The notes: a model not told the origin generated them from the letters alone. DNA of 64,000 nucleotides from CATQGW01 sp965242565 (GCA_965242565.1 OZ251457.1:1054001-1118000); one strand, 5' to 3'; positions 33,082-42,336 are shown, counted from the stretch's first letter. A program made the numbers and translations.

Positions 33082-34305
33082 TTAGTCGATGGCGTGGAGG
33101 ACCAGGCCGGTGGGGAGTTTGGGGACGAAATAGGTGCTTTTTTGGGGCATTCTGTCGCCGGCTTCGGCGGCGGCGAAGACCTGGTCGAGCGTGGGCGGGG
33201 GGATCAGGAAGGCGGCGGTCGCGTCGCCGCGGGCGACGGCGGCCCGGGCGGCCTCGCGGCTGTGCTCGTAGGTGACGGCCCGGCCGGCGGCCAGCACATC
33301 CTCGTCGATGCCGAGGCGGCGGTCGAGGATGGCGTATTGCAGGACGGCGGGGGCGAGTCCGCGCCAGGAATCGGGCAGGTGCGGCGGGAGAGCGGCGAGC
33401 GCGGCGTCTTCGGGCGTCAGGTGGACGGGCGGGGCGTCGCGCGTGATCAGGGTGAGGTGCGGCTCAGCCGGCGGCTCGGCATGGGCGGTGAAGTCGGGCG
33501 CGAGGCGGGCCGGCAGATCATCCGGGACCTCGGTGTGGATCAGGCGGTGCGTCGCGCCCACCACCAGGCCCGGGTCCGAGGCGGGCACGATGCCCATCAG
33601 CACCCGGCCCACCGCCCCGGTCGCCTGACCATTGGGCTCGGCGGCGCGGCGATCGAGCACCGCGAGCGCCGATTCGTAGCGGTGGTGTCCGTCGGCCATG
33701 TAGATCGGCTGGGCGGCGATCGCCACCGCCAGCTCGGTAATTGCGACGGGGTGGTCGATGCGGCGCAGCGCATGGTGATCGCCGGCGGGGTCGGTTCCCT
33801 CGCTGAGCGGGAGCAGGCCCATCGCGTCGGTCAGGGCGGCGGCGACGCGCCCGTCGCGGTCGGCGACGAACGCCATCAGCGGCGAGACGTCGGCGCCCAC
33901 GCCGTCGCGCAGCGCGGTGCGGGTGGCGCGCGGGCCGGGCATCGTCCACTCGTGGGGCAGCACATCGCCGCGCTCCCAGGGAGTGAGATTGACGGCGGCG
34001 AACAGCGCCAGCCGGGTGCGCGGCTCGCCGTCGAGCGTGAAGCTGTGCTCGTGCAGATAGAGCGCGGGGGCGTCCTGGACGAGCACGCCAGCGTCGCGCC
34101 AGTCGCTCAGGCGCTGGGCAGCGTCGGCGATTTCGTCGGCGCCGGCGGCGGTCTCGAGGTGGGCGATCTGGTGCGGGCTGGCGGCCTTCAGCTGCGCGGT
34201 CTGGTCGGCGTCGACGATGTCGTAGGGCGGCCCGAGCACGGCGCCCCAGTCGGGCAGGCGTGCGGAGTCGTAGCGCAGCGCGGGGAAGGGGTGGATGACA
34301 GCCAC
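33082..34305 (-). CDS. DUF1015 family protein
   Basis: This 407-residue protein shows the DUF1015 opening (IHPFPALRYD...GPPYDIVD) and the internal block MADGHHRYESAL, which are recurrent in that family. It has been linked loosely with serine or sugar-phosphate metabolism through gene neighbourhood, but no activity is established. It starts at GTG 34305 and is divergent from the HIT-like gene, with a 72-bp gap. No signal peptide or membrane segment is present. Confidence 0.88.
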   Translation of the reverse strand: MAVIHPFPALRYDSARLPDWGAVLGPPYDIVDADQTAQLKAASPHQIAHLETAAGADEIADAAQRLSDWRDAGVLVQDAPALYLHEHSFTLDGEPRTRLALFAAVNLTPWERGDVLPHEWTMPGPRATRTALRDGVGADVSPLMAFVADRDGRVAAALTDAMGLLPLSEGTDPAGDHHALRRIDHPVAITELAVAIAAQPIYMADGHHRYESALAVLDRRAAEPNGQATGAVGRVLMGIVPASDPGLVVGATHRLIHTEVPDDLPARLAPDFTAHAEPPAEPHLTLITRDAPPVHLTPEDAALAALPPHLPDSWRGLAPAVLQYAILDRRLGIDEDVLAAGRAVTYEHSREAARAAVARGDATAAFLIPPPTLDQVFAAAEAGDRMPQKSTYFVPKLPTGLVLHAID

Positions 34306-34377
34306 GCGGGGAGCGTATCAAAGGGGCTGTGTTGGGGGGAGTTTGATCTGCGGGCGCGTGGGTGCGACGCTGCGCAC

Positions 34378-35280
34378 ATGCCCGGCGAAGCAGCTCCCAA
34401 CAGCGTGCGCGGCTGCGTCTTCTGCGGCATCGCCGACGGGCGGGAGTCGGCGCTCTTCTTTCACAACGGCGAGCGAGCCGGTGAGCGGGCGGGCGGAGCG
34501 ATGTTCGTCAATTCGCAGCGCGGCGAGCCGTCGGTGCCCTGGAGCGCGGCGACGCCCGATGTGTTCATCTTCGAGAATCAGTTCCTCTTCTACGACCTGA
34601 CCTCGCTGGTGATCCCCAAAGCGCACTCGCCGACGGTGGGGCCGCGTTTCTACATGCAGCAGTCGGAGCTGTGGCGCGATTTGGGCGATGTGGGGCGGGC
34701 GGCGCGCGATCACGGGGCGCGGACGCTGGAGTTGATGGCGGAGCGCGACGCGCGGAACGCGACGGAGCGCGCGCCGCAGGGCTTCCGCGTCTTCTGCAAT
34801 TTCGGCTCGTGGGGCGAGCAGACGCAGCCCCACGCGCACCTACAGGTGCACGCGGGGCGGGAGCTCGACGTGAGCCGCTTCGCGCCGACGGGCGAGCCGT
34901 GGCCGGACGCGGCGCGGCGCTTCGGCGGGCCGGTCGAGGAGACGGAAACGACGCTGTTCTACGACGCCGGGCCGGTGCTGGAGGCGGGCCGCGGCGAGAT
35001 CTGGAAGGTGACGATCTCGATGGGCTTTGCGGGCGCGCGGCGGGAGTTGCCGCCGTTCGCGCGGCTGGCCGTCCCGCGCTCGGGCGCGAGCCAGTGGGCG
35101 CTCTGGGAGGAGCTGGGCGCGATGGGCGCGGAGATCGTGGAGCTGGCCGAGCGGAAAAGCCCGCAGGGTTTCCGCTTGATGGCCAACTTCCCCGGTCAGG
35201 AGCGGGAGAGCGAGTGGGGCGAAGGGCATGTGCTGATTGTGGGAGGGCATCACATCGGGCTGTACGCCGACTACTTCTAG
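34378..35280 (+). CDS. HIT-like / galactose-1-phosphate uridylyltransferase-like protein
   Basis: This 300-residue protein starts with the zinc-type CVFCGI (Cys13 and Cys16) seen at the N-terminus of HIT proteins. It carries the His triad H152, H154 and H158 in PHAHLQVH. Its doubled length and the second half (KSPQGFRLMANF) resemble GalT-type proteins with two HIT folds, so it may transfer nucleotidyl groups. The substrate is unknown. Start ATG 34378 is chosen from the family N-terminus. A much longer reading frame continues upstream but is the antisense of the two genes before it. Confidence 0.8.
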   Translation: MPGEAAPNSVRGCVFCGIADGRESALFFHNGERAGERAGGAMFVNSQRGEPSVPWSAATPDVFIFENQFLFYDLTSLVIPKAHSPTVGPRFYMQQSELWRDLGDVGRAARDHGARTLELMAERDARNATERAPQGFRVFCNFGSWGEQTQPHAHLQVHAGRELDVSRFAPTGEPWPDAARRFGGPVEETETTLFYDAGPVLEAGRGEIWKVTISMGFAGARRELPPFARLAVPRSGASQWALWEELGAMGAEIVELAERKSPQGFRLMANFPGQERESEWGEGHVLIVGGHHIGLYADYF

Positions 35281-35796
35281 AGGCTAATCACACTCCCGCC
35301 ATTCCCACCCCCATCCGTCGCCACCGAACCGCCACCTCCGTCGCCCCAGACTTGATCTGGGGCCCAAACCCAACCCTCTTTGCAGACCGAAGCCTCACAC
35401 CGCCGCCGCCGCTCCGGCACCCTCCCCACTCCGTCATACCCGCGCTTGCCGCGGGTATCTCGACGTGTGCGGCACCATCATTGTACCCGCCTCCCCCGCC
35501 GCTCCCGCCCCTTTCCGTCGCCCCAGACTTGATCTGGGGCCTATACGGCGGTGGTTGGCGGTACGGAGTCCCGAGTAGTCCTGCGAACGGGGTTGGTGGG
35601 ACCGCTTGGGACCTCGGCGCTGCGAACGAAGTTGAGTATGGGCCCCAGATCAAGTCTGGGGCGACGGATCCTGGGGGCGAGGGGTTGGAGGCCGCTCGTC
35701 GAGATACCCCCGTTCGAGCCGGGGGCAGGCTCCGCGGCAAGCGCGGGTATGACGGAGGGGGTGGTGCGGGGCGACGGAGGTGGGGCGCCCCCCGAA
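35281..35796. repeat. Intergenic region with palindromic repeats
   Basis: No gene is visible in these 516 bases. The repeat GCCCCAGACTTGATCTGGGGC and its inverted form CCAGATCAAGTCTGGGGC occur in alternating orientation around 35346, 35520 and 35643. CGTCATACCCGCGCTTGCCGCGGGTATCTCGACG also occurs here, with its reverse form near 35700-35755. The palindromic arms could fold into cruciforms or end transcription of the two converging genes. Confidence 0.75.
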
Positions 35797-38487
35797 TCAG
35801 CCCGCGCCTTCGGCGGAGAGCCAGAGGGTGTCGCCGTGGGCGACGGTGAAGTCGCGGGAGTCCGGCAGCAGTAGGCCGGCGGCGACGCCGTAGCGCAGCC
35901 AGCGGCCGTTGCGCCAGATGCTCAGCGTGGTCACGCCCTCCAGTTCGGGCAGCAGATCCGACGCGCGGATGGACTCGGCGCCCGTCCAGGCGGCGAACGC
36001 GCCCGCACTGGTCGCGGTCAGCGACTCCGCCGCGCTCGGCGGCGGCGGGGCGGCGACCGTGACCCGCGCGATGGCGGTCAGGCCGTCGGACGCGGCGGTC
36101 AGCGTGACTGCGCCGGGCATGACGGCGCGCCAGGTGGCCGAGGCTTGCCCGTCGGTGGTGGTGGAGTCGCGGCGCAACTGCACGACGCCGGCCGCGCCGG
36201 GCGGCGCGATCTCCGACCACTCGACGGCTGTGCCGTTGGGCACGGCTGCGCCTTCGGCGTCGGTCAGCGTCGCGGTCAGCGTGAACTCGCTATTGGGGTC
36301 GATTTGGACGGTTTCGGGGCTGAGCGAGATCGCGGCCGGGCCGCCGCTGATGTGGAGCGTCTGCGTGGCCGTGATCGCGCCGGCGCGGACTTCGAGGGTG
36401 TATTCGCCGTTGGCGAGCGGGCGGGCGGCGGCGCGGTTGATGTTGATGCGCACCTGGCGGCGGCCGTCGGCGGTCAGCGTCGGATTGTCCGCGCCGCCCA
36501 GCGGCCATTCGAATGCGACGCCGTCGGTCACGCGCGCGCCGTCGGGGCCGGTCAGCATCGCAAACGGCGCGCCGCGCGGCATCGCCACCGTGTTGCCGGC
36601 GGCGTCCAGCGCGGTGACGGCCAGGGTCAGCGTGTCGCGGTCGTCCTGGTCGGCGCCCTCGTCGGGGGTGCCGATGTTGAGCAGGCCGCCGGCGGGCGGG
36701 GCGACGGCCAGCGCGGCGGGCGGGCCGGTCAGGATCACGGTGAGCGGCTCGCTGTTGAGCGTCGCACCGCTCTCGGCGGAGAACACGGTCGCCTGCACCC
36801 GGGCGGCGGCGGCCTGCCCGCCGTGGCGCAGGTCGACCAGGATGACGCCCGCGTCGTCGCTGGCCAGCGCCGTGTTGAGCGAGCAGGAGCGCCCCCCGGC
36901 CAGCGCCTCGACCGCGCAGCCGTCGCCGAAATTGGTGCTCAGCGCGCCCGCCGTGGTCGTCACCCGCAGCGCAGATGTGCCGTCCCCGTCCCACGGCGCG
37001 CCCCGCTCGTCCAGCAGCTGCAAGCGCAGCGTGGTCGTCTCGCCCGCGGCGAGCAGCGAGGGAAACGGCCCGTCGTCGGCGGTGCTGGTCGTGAACCGCG
37101 TGTCGGTGGCGAAGCCCAGCCGCAGCTCGGCCAGTTGCGGCGGCTCGCCGATCGTCACTTCGATCGAGTCGTGCAGCACGATGGCGCCCTCGACGCCGCT
37201 CACGCTCAGCGCGACCTGGCCCGAGATCGTGTGCATCCCCTGCGCGTCGGGCAGGATTTCCACCCGCTTCTGGTCCCCGCTCAGGGCGATCGGGCAGGTC
37301 GTGACGCGCAGCCCGTCCTCGAACCGCACCGCGCAGCCTTCGACGCTCGTGCCGCCGATTGGGGGAGCCTCAACGCTGGCATACTGTGCGCGCCGATTCG
37401 AGTGCCCCACCCAATTGCCGTTGTCGTCGATCCGGCAGTTCAGGATCCGGTCCGAAACAGGATCGAACGTGATCCACACGAGGCCGCAGTTGCCGTCGCT
37501 GAGATACACCCCGCTATCGCCGCGGTAGTAACTGCCAACAAAGTCGTGAGGAGTAGTCGTAATGGGCCTCGAGATCGCCAGGCGCTGATAGTCGAGATCC
37601 TTGACGACGGTACGACCGAAACCAGCATTCCCGCCCGGGTTGGCGTCGAGCAGCCGCTCCGCGGTCGACGCGTCGGCGTCGACCCAGATGCCGGAGGCGG
37701 GCCGGGTGTAGACGTCGACCGCCCCCGCATCTTCTGTTTCTGCGTCGACATCGTACGTAGAGTTGGCGATCAACAGGACGCTCGCGTCGCGGTAGAAGAA
37801 CTCGATTCCGCCCTTTTCGCCATAGCTCCATTCGTCGCTGACGTCGCTGCTGAGCGTGGCGCTGGGCAGCAGCACGCCGGTCCAGTCGTCGGCCGAGGCG
37901 CGCTGGAAGATATGCACGCTGTCAATGCCGGCTTCGCTGGCGGCGATCGTCGAGCCGTCGGCCGAAGCGGCTATTTCGTGCCCAAACCAGCCGTCGGCGG
38001 TCGCGTCGGCCCAGGGCCGGGCCAGCAGCACCGCGGTCGGCGCGGTGATCCGCCGCGCCGGGCCCGGCGAATGATGCAGCTGCGGATCGAAGCTGCTGGC
38101 GTCCTCGCCCGCCCCGATCAGCGTCCCGCCCGCCTCGGGCGCGGCCGCCCAGCCGCCCTCCGGCGCGACGAACACGTAGGCCTCGCCCGCATCCCGCGTG
38201 CCGCCGCTGAACGCGCCGCCCGCAGTGTCGAACGGGTAGTGCTTCCAGGAGGCCGCAACCGAGAGCACCCGCCCGTCCTCCGACAGACCGATCTTCTGCT
38301 GGCCGAGGCTGGCGTCGGCGTCTTCAACCAGCGAGCTGACGCGCGAGCAGTAGGCGTCGCAGGCGTTGGCGTCGTCGGGATCGAACGGTCGGGTCCCGCT
38401 CGCGCCCCAGGCCGGCGCGGGCGCGGCGGTCAGCTTCACCCCGTCGGCGTATTCGATGTCGCCCCAGTCCTGCCCGCGCCGTCGGGC
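35797..38487 (-). CDS. Large secreted Ig-like repeat protein, C-terminal part (frameshifted gene)
   Basis: About 896 residues continue the protein begun at 39467, in another frame. The first half keeps the WD/FG-GAP-like pattern of the N-terminal piece, with SEDGRVLSVAAS and SADGSTIAASEAG. The second half is made of Ig-like or invasin-like domains (NSEFTLTATLTDAEGAAVPNG). The last 60 residues are a module with WRNGRWLRYG and FTVAHGDTLWLS that also occurs in the second selenoprotein. Such proteins are usually exported and bind or decorate the cell surface. The junction is marked by the change from YSRPDGAG in one frame to QDWGDIEY in another, near 38465-38490. This is either a real one-base change or a sequencing error; see the N-terminal entry. 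Confidence 0.75.
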   Translation of the reverse strand, partial: ARRRGQDWGDIEYADGVKLTAAPAPAWGASGTRPFDPDDANACDAYCSRVSSLVEDADASLGQQKIGLSEDGRVLSVAASWKHYPFDTAGGAFSGGTRDAGEAYVFVAPEGGWAAAPEAGGTLIGAGEDASSFDPQLHHSPGPARRITAPTAVLLARPWADATADGWFGHEIAASADGSTIAASEAGIDSVHIFQRASADDWTGVLLPSATLSSDVSDEWSYGEKGGIEFFYRDASVLLIANSTYDVDAETEDAGAVDVYTRPASGIWVDADASTAERLLDANPGGNAGFGRTVVKDLDYQRLAISRPITTTPHDFVGSYYRGDSGVYLSDGNCGLVWITFDPVSDRILNCRIDDNGNWVGHSNRRAQYASVEAPPIGGTSVEGCAVRFEDGLRVTTCPIALSGDQKRVEILPDAQGMHTISGQVALSVSGVEGAIVLHDSIEVTIGEPPQLAELRLGFATDTRFTTSTADDGPFPSLLAAGETTTLRLQLLDERGAPWDGDGTSALRVTTTAGALSTNFGDGCAVEALAGGRSCSLNTALASDDAGVILVDLRHGGQAAAARVQATVFSAESGATLNSEPLTVILTGPPAALAVAPPAGGLLNIGTPDEGADQDDRDTLTLAVTALDAAGNTVAMPRGAPFAMLTGPDGARVTDGVAFEWPLGGADNPTLTADGRRQVRININRAAARPLANGEYTLEVRAGAITATQTLHISGGPAAISLSPETVQIDPNSEFTLTATLTDAEGAAVPNGTAVEWSEIAPPGAAGVVQLRRDSTTTDGQASATWRAVMPGAVTLTAASDGLTAIARVTVAAPPPPSAAESLTATSAGAFAAWTGAESIRASDLLPELEGVTTLSIWRNGRWLRYGVAAGLLLPDSRDFTVAHGDTLWLSAEGAG

Positions 38488-39467
38488 CGGCTGTAGACGT
38501 AGACCGCGCCGATGTTGTTCATCCGCTGCGCGGCCACGGCCAGCGTCGAGCCGTCGGCCGAGATGCTCACGGCGGAACTGTAGCGGGTTTCGACCGAGCC
38601 GCGCGCGTTGCCGTACTCGCTCTGCGGCGGGGACAGGCGTTTGACCAGCGTGACGCTGAGCGGCGCGTCGCGGTAGTCGCGCTTGTACTGGCTTTCGTCG
38701 CTCCAGTCGAGCTTGAAGATGTAGAGGCTGCCCACGTTGTCGGCGCCGTCGATATCGTCGCCGCGCGCGTTGACGAACAGCCAGGAGGTCGCGCCGGATT
38801 CCTGCCAGACGGCGCTGCCTCGCCACCCGTCTCCTCCGCGGCCGAAACAATTATTAGTAGTATCCCTCCAGGCGTCCAAATCCACGTCGAGGTGATCGCG
38901 ATGCAGGATCAGCGCCGCCTGGCGCTTGTTCCAGGTGTCGAAGACGTAGGGACTACAACCCCTGGTGCCGATGCTATCATCATCGTGCATATCGTTGGAG
39001 CCCACCAGCAGGGTGCGTCCGTGCATGGCCAGCGCGACGACCTTGGCCCAGTCATCGGCGGGCCGGTCGTTTTCGTTGTATGGGGTGTAGAGCGCGCCGC
39101 CCATCACGAACTGGTCGGCGGGCTTGAGCACGCCGCTGTCGGACGAGCGCCAGCGGAGCGGGCCGCTGAGGCGCAGGGCGGCGTCGGCGATGCTGAGCCG
39201 CCGCCAGGGGGTGTGCGGCCCGGTGAAGCGCAGGGCGGCGGAGACGCTGAATTCGGAGTCGGGCGCGACGATGCCGTCGGAGTCGTCGATGCTGATCACC
39301 AGTTCGATATCGTCGGGGTGTCCGTCGGCGCGGGCGGGTGCGAGCGCGAGCAGGGCGCCGGCCAGCAGCGCGGCGATCAGGGCGGCCAGTGCGATCAGCG
39401 CGGGAACGCGAGTTTTACCCCCCCCCCCCCCGCGAATTTGCGCGGAGCGGTCCGGTTGAGATTCCAC
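38436..39467 (-). CDS. Large secreted protein, N-terminal part with signal peptide (frameshifted gene)
   Basis: This 343-residue stretch starts at GTG 39467, in phase with the present tract length. It runs through a 14-base G tract (coding strand) into a signal peptide (VPALIALAALIAALLAGALLA, cut after about APARA). The mature part has repeated beta-propeller-like blocks (SISADGSTLAVAAQR). The frame ends at 38436, shortly after leaving homology with the downstream frame near 38480. Together with 35797-38487 it makes one protein of about 1230 residues. An ATG at 39469, overlapping the GTG (ATGTG), is in a different frame and would be used if the tract had 12 or 15 Gs. No ribosome site is obvious, so the start is uncertain. 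Confidence 0.72.
   Translation of the reverse strand: MESQPDRSAQIRGGGGGKTRVPALIALAALIAALLAGALLALAPARADGHPDDIELVISIDDSDGIVAPDSEFSVSAALRFTGPHTPWRRLSIADAALRLSGPLRWRSSDSGVLKPADQFVMGGALYTPYNENDRPADDWAKVVALAMHGRTLLVGSNDMHDDDSIGTRGCSPYVFDTWNKRQAALILHRDHLDVDLDAWRDTTNNCFGRGGDGWRGSAVWQESGATSWLFVNARGDDIDGADNVGSLYIFKLDWSDESQYKRDYRDAPLSVTLVKRLSPPQSEYGNARGSVETRYSSAVSISADGSTLAVAAQRMNNIGAVYVYSRPDGAGRTGATSNTPTG
39418..39431. repeat. Homopolymeric C14/G14 tract at the start of the secreted protein gene
   Basis: Fourteen C in a row on the plus strand, read as G on the coding strand between the start codons (39467-39469) and the signal peptide. Length changes by slippage would switch the frame on or off. No other tract of this length was seen in the window. 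Confidence 0.85.
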
Positions 39468-39479
39468 ATTGTCGCCCGA

Positions 39480-40541
39480 GTCTAGCCGCGCGCGGCGCGG
39501 GGTTGGTGGGTTGGGCTGCGTGGAGGGTAGCACATGGGGGGCGTGGGGGTGTCAAGGGGCGGCGTTGGGGTGTCAAGGGGGGGCGGCGGCCCGTTTTCCG
39601 TCGCCCTTTCCTCCGTCATTCCCGCCCCCTTCCTCGTCATTCCCGCCCCTTTCCCCCGTCATTCCCGCCCCCCCTTCCCCCGTCATTCCCGCCCCCTTCC
39701 CCCGTCATTCCCGCCCCCTTCCTCCGTCATTCCCGCCCCCGAGCGGGAATCTGTCGCGAGCCCGCCTCCGCCCCTCGCTTCGCTTCCCTCCGTCGCCCCA
39801 GACTTGATCTGGGGCCTATGCGGCGGCCGTTCGCAGCACAGCGCATCGAGCGGCCCGCGCACGGCGTCGGCGGACGGCTCGGGACCCCGGCGCCGCGCAC
39901 AACGTTGGGCTTGGGCACCAGATCAAGTCTGGGGCGACGAATCCTCGGGCTGTGGGGGGTGGAAGGTGCGCGGGGAAATTCCCGCCCCCTCTCCTCCGTC
40001 ATTCCCGCCCCTTTCCTCCGTCATTCCCGCCCCCTTCCTCCGTCATTCCCGCCCCCGAGCGGGAATCTGTCGCGAGCCCGCCTCCGCCCCTCGCTTCGCT
40101 TCCCTCCGTCGCCCCAGACTTGATCTGGGGCCTATGCGGCGGCCGTTCGCAGCACAGCGCACCGAGCGGCCCGCGCACGGCGTCGGCGGACGGCTCGGAA
40201 CCCCGGCGCCGCGCACAACGTTGGGCTTGGGCACCAGACCAAGTCTGGGGCCTATGCGGCGGCCGTTCGCAGCACAGCGCATCGAGCGGCCCGCGCACGG
40301 CGTCGGCGGACAGCGCGGGACCCCGGCGCTGCGCACAACCTTGGGCTTGGGCACCAGATCAAGTCTGGGGCGACGGATCCTGGGGCTGTGGGGGGTGGAG
40401 GGTGCGCGGGGAGATTCCCGCTCGGGGGCGGGAATGACGGGGGAAGGGGGCGCGGGAATGGCAGGGAGAGGGGGCGGGGATGGCGGGGGAGCGGGTATTC
40501 TGCGGGGAGCGCTAGTCGGGCACGGATGCGGAGGATCAACG
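39480..40541. repeat. Tandem array of composite repeats between surface protein and amidase genes
   Basis: No gene is visible in this 1.06 kb. It has a run of CGTCATTCCCGCC copies (39615-39750), then about 100-bp blocks bounded by CAGACTTGATCTGG on one side and CAGATCAAGTCTGG on the other. Each block contains CGGCGGCCGTTCGCAGCACAG. The block occurs at about 39810-39940, 40130-40250 and 40250-40370, with few differences. The array ends in reversed CGGGAATGACGG copies. The open frames here are repeat translations. Confidence 0.8.
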
Positions 40542-41972
40542 ATGGCGATTCAGGGCTACAGCGATTATGACGCGATCGGGCTGGCGGAGCTGGTCGCCGG
40601 CGGGCAGGCGACGGCGGCGGAACTGCTGGAGGAGGCCATCGCCCGCGCCCAGCGCGTCAACGACCAAATCAACGCCGTCGTCTACCCCTACTACGACATG
40701 GCCCGCGAGCGCGCCCTCGCCGGCCTCCCTCAGGGACCCCTCCACGGCGTCCCCTTCCTGCTCAAGGACCTCTACCTGCTCTACACCGGCCAGCCCATGA
40801 GCAACGGCTCCCGCATCTACGAGGACTACGTGCCCGACCACGACCACGAGATGACGACCCGCTACAAGGCGGCCGGGCTGAGCATCTTCGGGCGCTCGAC
40901 TTCGCCGGAGTTCGGCATCACCTCGACGACCGAGTCAGTGGTTCACGGCAAGACGCGCAATCCGTGGAATCTGGAGCACACCGCCGGCGGTTCCTCGGGC
41001 GGCGCGGCGGCGGCGGTCGCGGCGGGCATCCTGCCGGCCGCCAACGCCTCCGACGGCGGCGGCTCGATCCGCATTCCGGCGTCGTGCTGTGGGCTGTTCG
41101 GCCTGAAGCCCACCCGCGGGCGCACGCCCTCCGGCCCCGATGTGGGCGAAGGCTGGGCGGGGATGTCGACAATTCACGCCGTCTCGCGCAGCGTGCGCGA
41201 CTCGGCGGCGCTGCTCGACGCCACCGCCGGCCCCGATCTCGGCGCGCCCTACTACGCGCCGCCGCCCGCGCGGCCCTGGCTCGACGAGGTCGGCGCGCCG
41301 CTCGGCAAGCTGCGCGTGGGCATGATCACCACCGCCTTCAACGGCGTGGAGACGCACCCCGACTGTCTGGCGGCGGTGGAGCACGCCGCCGGCCTCTGCC
41401 GCGACCTGGGCCTGGAGGTGGAGGACGCCGCGCTCGAAATCCCGCGCGAGGTGAGCAACCCGCTGTTCAACATCGTCCGCCCCGCCACGCTCGTCGCCGT
41501 CGAGGAGCGCGCCGCGCAGCTGGGGCGCACGCCGAACCCCGAAGATGTCGAGCCGATCACCTGGCAGATGATCAGCGGCGACATGCCCAGCGGCGCCGAC
41601 TACATCCGCGCCACCCGCGCGGTCCATGCCATCGGGCGAATCGTCGCCGGCTTCTTCGAGGACTACGACCTGATGCTCAGCCCCACGATGGCCTCGCCGC
41701 CCTTCCCGCTGGGGCATCTCAACCTGGACCGCGACGACATGCAGGCGCAGGGGCGCGACGTGCAGCAGACGGTCGGCTACACCTCGACCTTCAACGCATC
41801 GGGCAACCCGGCCGCCTCCGTCCCGCTCTGGTGGAACGACGCGGGGCTGCCGATCGGCGTGCAGTTCGTCGCGCCTTACGGCGACGAAGCGCGCCTGATC
41901 CGGCTCGGCTCCGCCCTCGAAGAGGCCCAACCCTGGTTCGACCGCCGCCCGCCCGTCCACTCCGACGCATAA
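40542..41972 (+). CDS. Amidase (amidase-signature family)
   Basis: This 476-residue protein carries the amidase-signature Ser-cisSer-Lys triad: Lys in LLKDLY (about residue 78), Ser in the GGSSGG loop (about 148), and Ser in GGSIRIPAS (about 173). These enzymes hydrolyse C-N bonds of amides or transfer ammonia, as in GatA. Absence of gatB/gatC nearby and the aliphatic C-terminus suggest a catabolic amidase rather than GatA. ATG 40542 follows GCGGAGGATCAACG, a good ribosome site. Confidence 0.92.
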   Translation: MAIQGYSDYDAIGLAELVAGGQATAAELLEEAIARAQRVNDQINAVVYPYYDMARERALAGLPQGPLHGVPFLLKDLYLLYTGQPMSNGSRIYEDYVPDHDHEMTTRYKAAGLSIFGRSTSPEFGITSTTESVVHGKTRNPWNLEHTAGGSSGGAAAAVAAGILPAANASDGGGSIRIPASCCGLFGLKPTRGRTPSGPDVGEGWAGMSTIHAVSRSVRDSAALLDATAGPDLGAPYYAPPPARPWLDEVGAPLGKLRVGMITTAFNGVETHPDCLAAVEHAAGLCRDLGLEVEDAALEIPREVSNPLFNIVRPATLVAVEERAAQLGRTPNPEDVEPITWQMISGDMPSGADYIRATRAVHAIGRIVAGFFEDYDLMLSPTMASPPFPLGHLNLDRDDMQAQGRDVQQTVGYTSTFNASGNPAASVPLWWNDAGLPIGVQFVAPYGDEARLIRLGSALEEAQPWFDRRPPVHSDA

Positions 41973-42336
41973 CGCGCGCCGGAGGGGAGGCCGCGCCTCA
42001 TCCCGAACAAACCCGAACAAACCTGACCACCCAGAAGCCCTCCCGACCAGATAAGACACAGCCAAAGGACCACCCCGAACACCCCGAACAAACCCGAACA
42101 AACCCGACCATCCAGAAGCCCCCCGACCAGATAAGACACAGCCAAAGAACCGCCCCGAACACCCCGAACAAAGCCGAACAAACCTGACCAAAGCCGACCA
42201 ACTTGGCGAGCGCCAATGGCAGGCCGACTCGTGTGAACACGCCCGAAGCCGCCCTCCTGCGCGGGGGCGATTCCGGAGCGGAGCGCGCCTCACCGCTATC
42301 CTGTCGCTACCCAGCCTGACAGGAAGAGGACTCAAC
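41973..42336. repeat. Intergenic AACCCGAACAA-type repeats with two tandem units
   Basis: No gene is visible in these 364 bases. Two similar tandem units of about 75-80 bp occur between about 42010 and 42160. Each has GACCAGATAAGACACAGCC, preceded by an (A/C)CC(A/G)ACA-rich run. The same core, CGACCAGATAAGAC, lies inside the HTH gene at about 5825. A 14-bp palindrome TTGGCGAGCGCCAA lies at 42203-42216, about 120 bp upstream of the ThDP-enzyme start, and could be an operator. GGAAGAGG precedes ATG 42337. Confidence 0.65.

Noticed and set aside
31531..34377. Long plus-strand frame running into the HIT-like gene
   Set aside because: It is antisense to the acyl-CoA dehydrogenase and DUF1015 genes. 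Only the part from 34378, with CVFCGI and the His triad, is real.
39600..40460. Repeat array as a CRISPR
   Set aside because: Repeats vary in length and orientation, spacers are not unique or evenly sized, and no cas genes are present.
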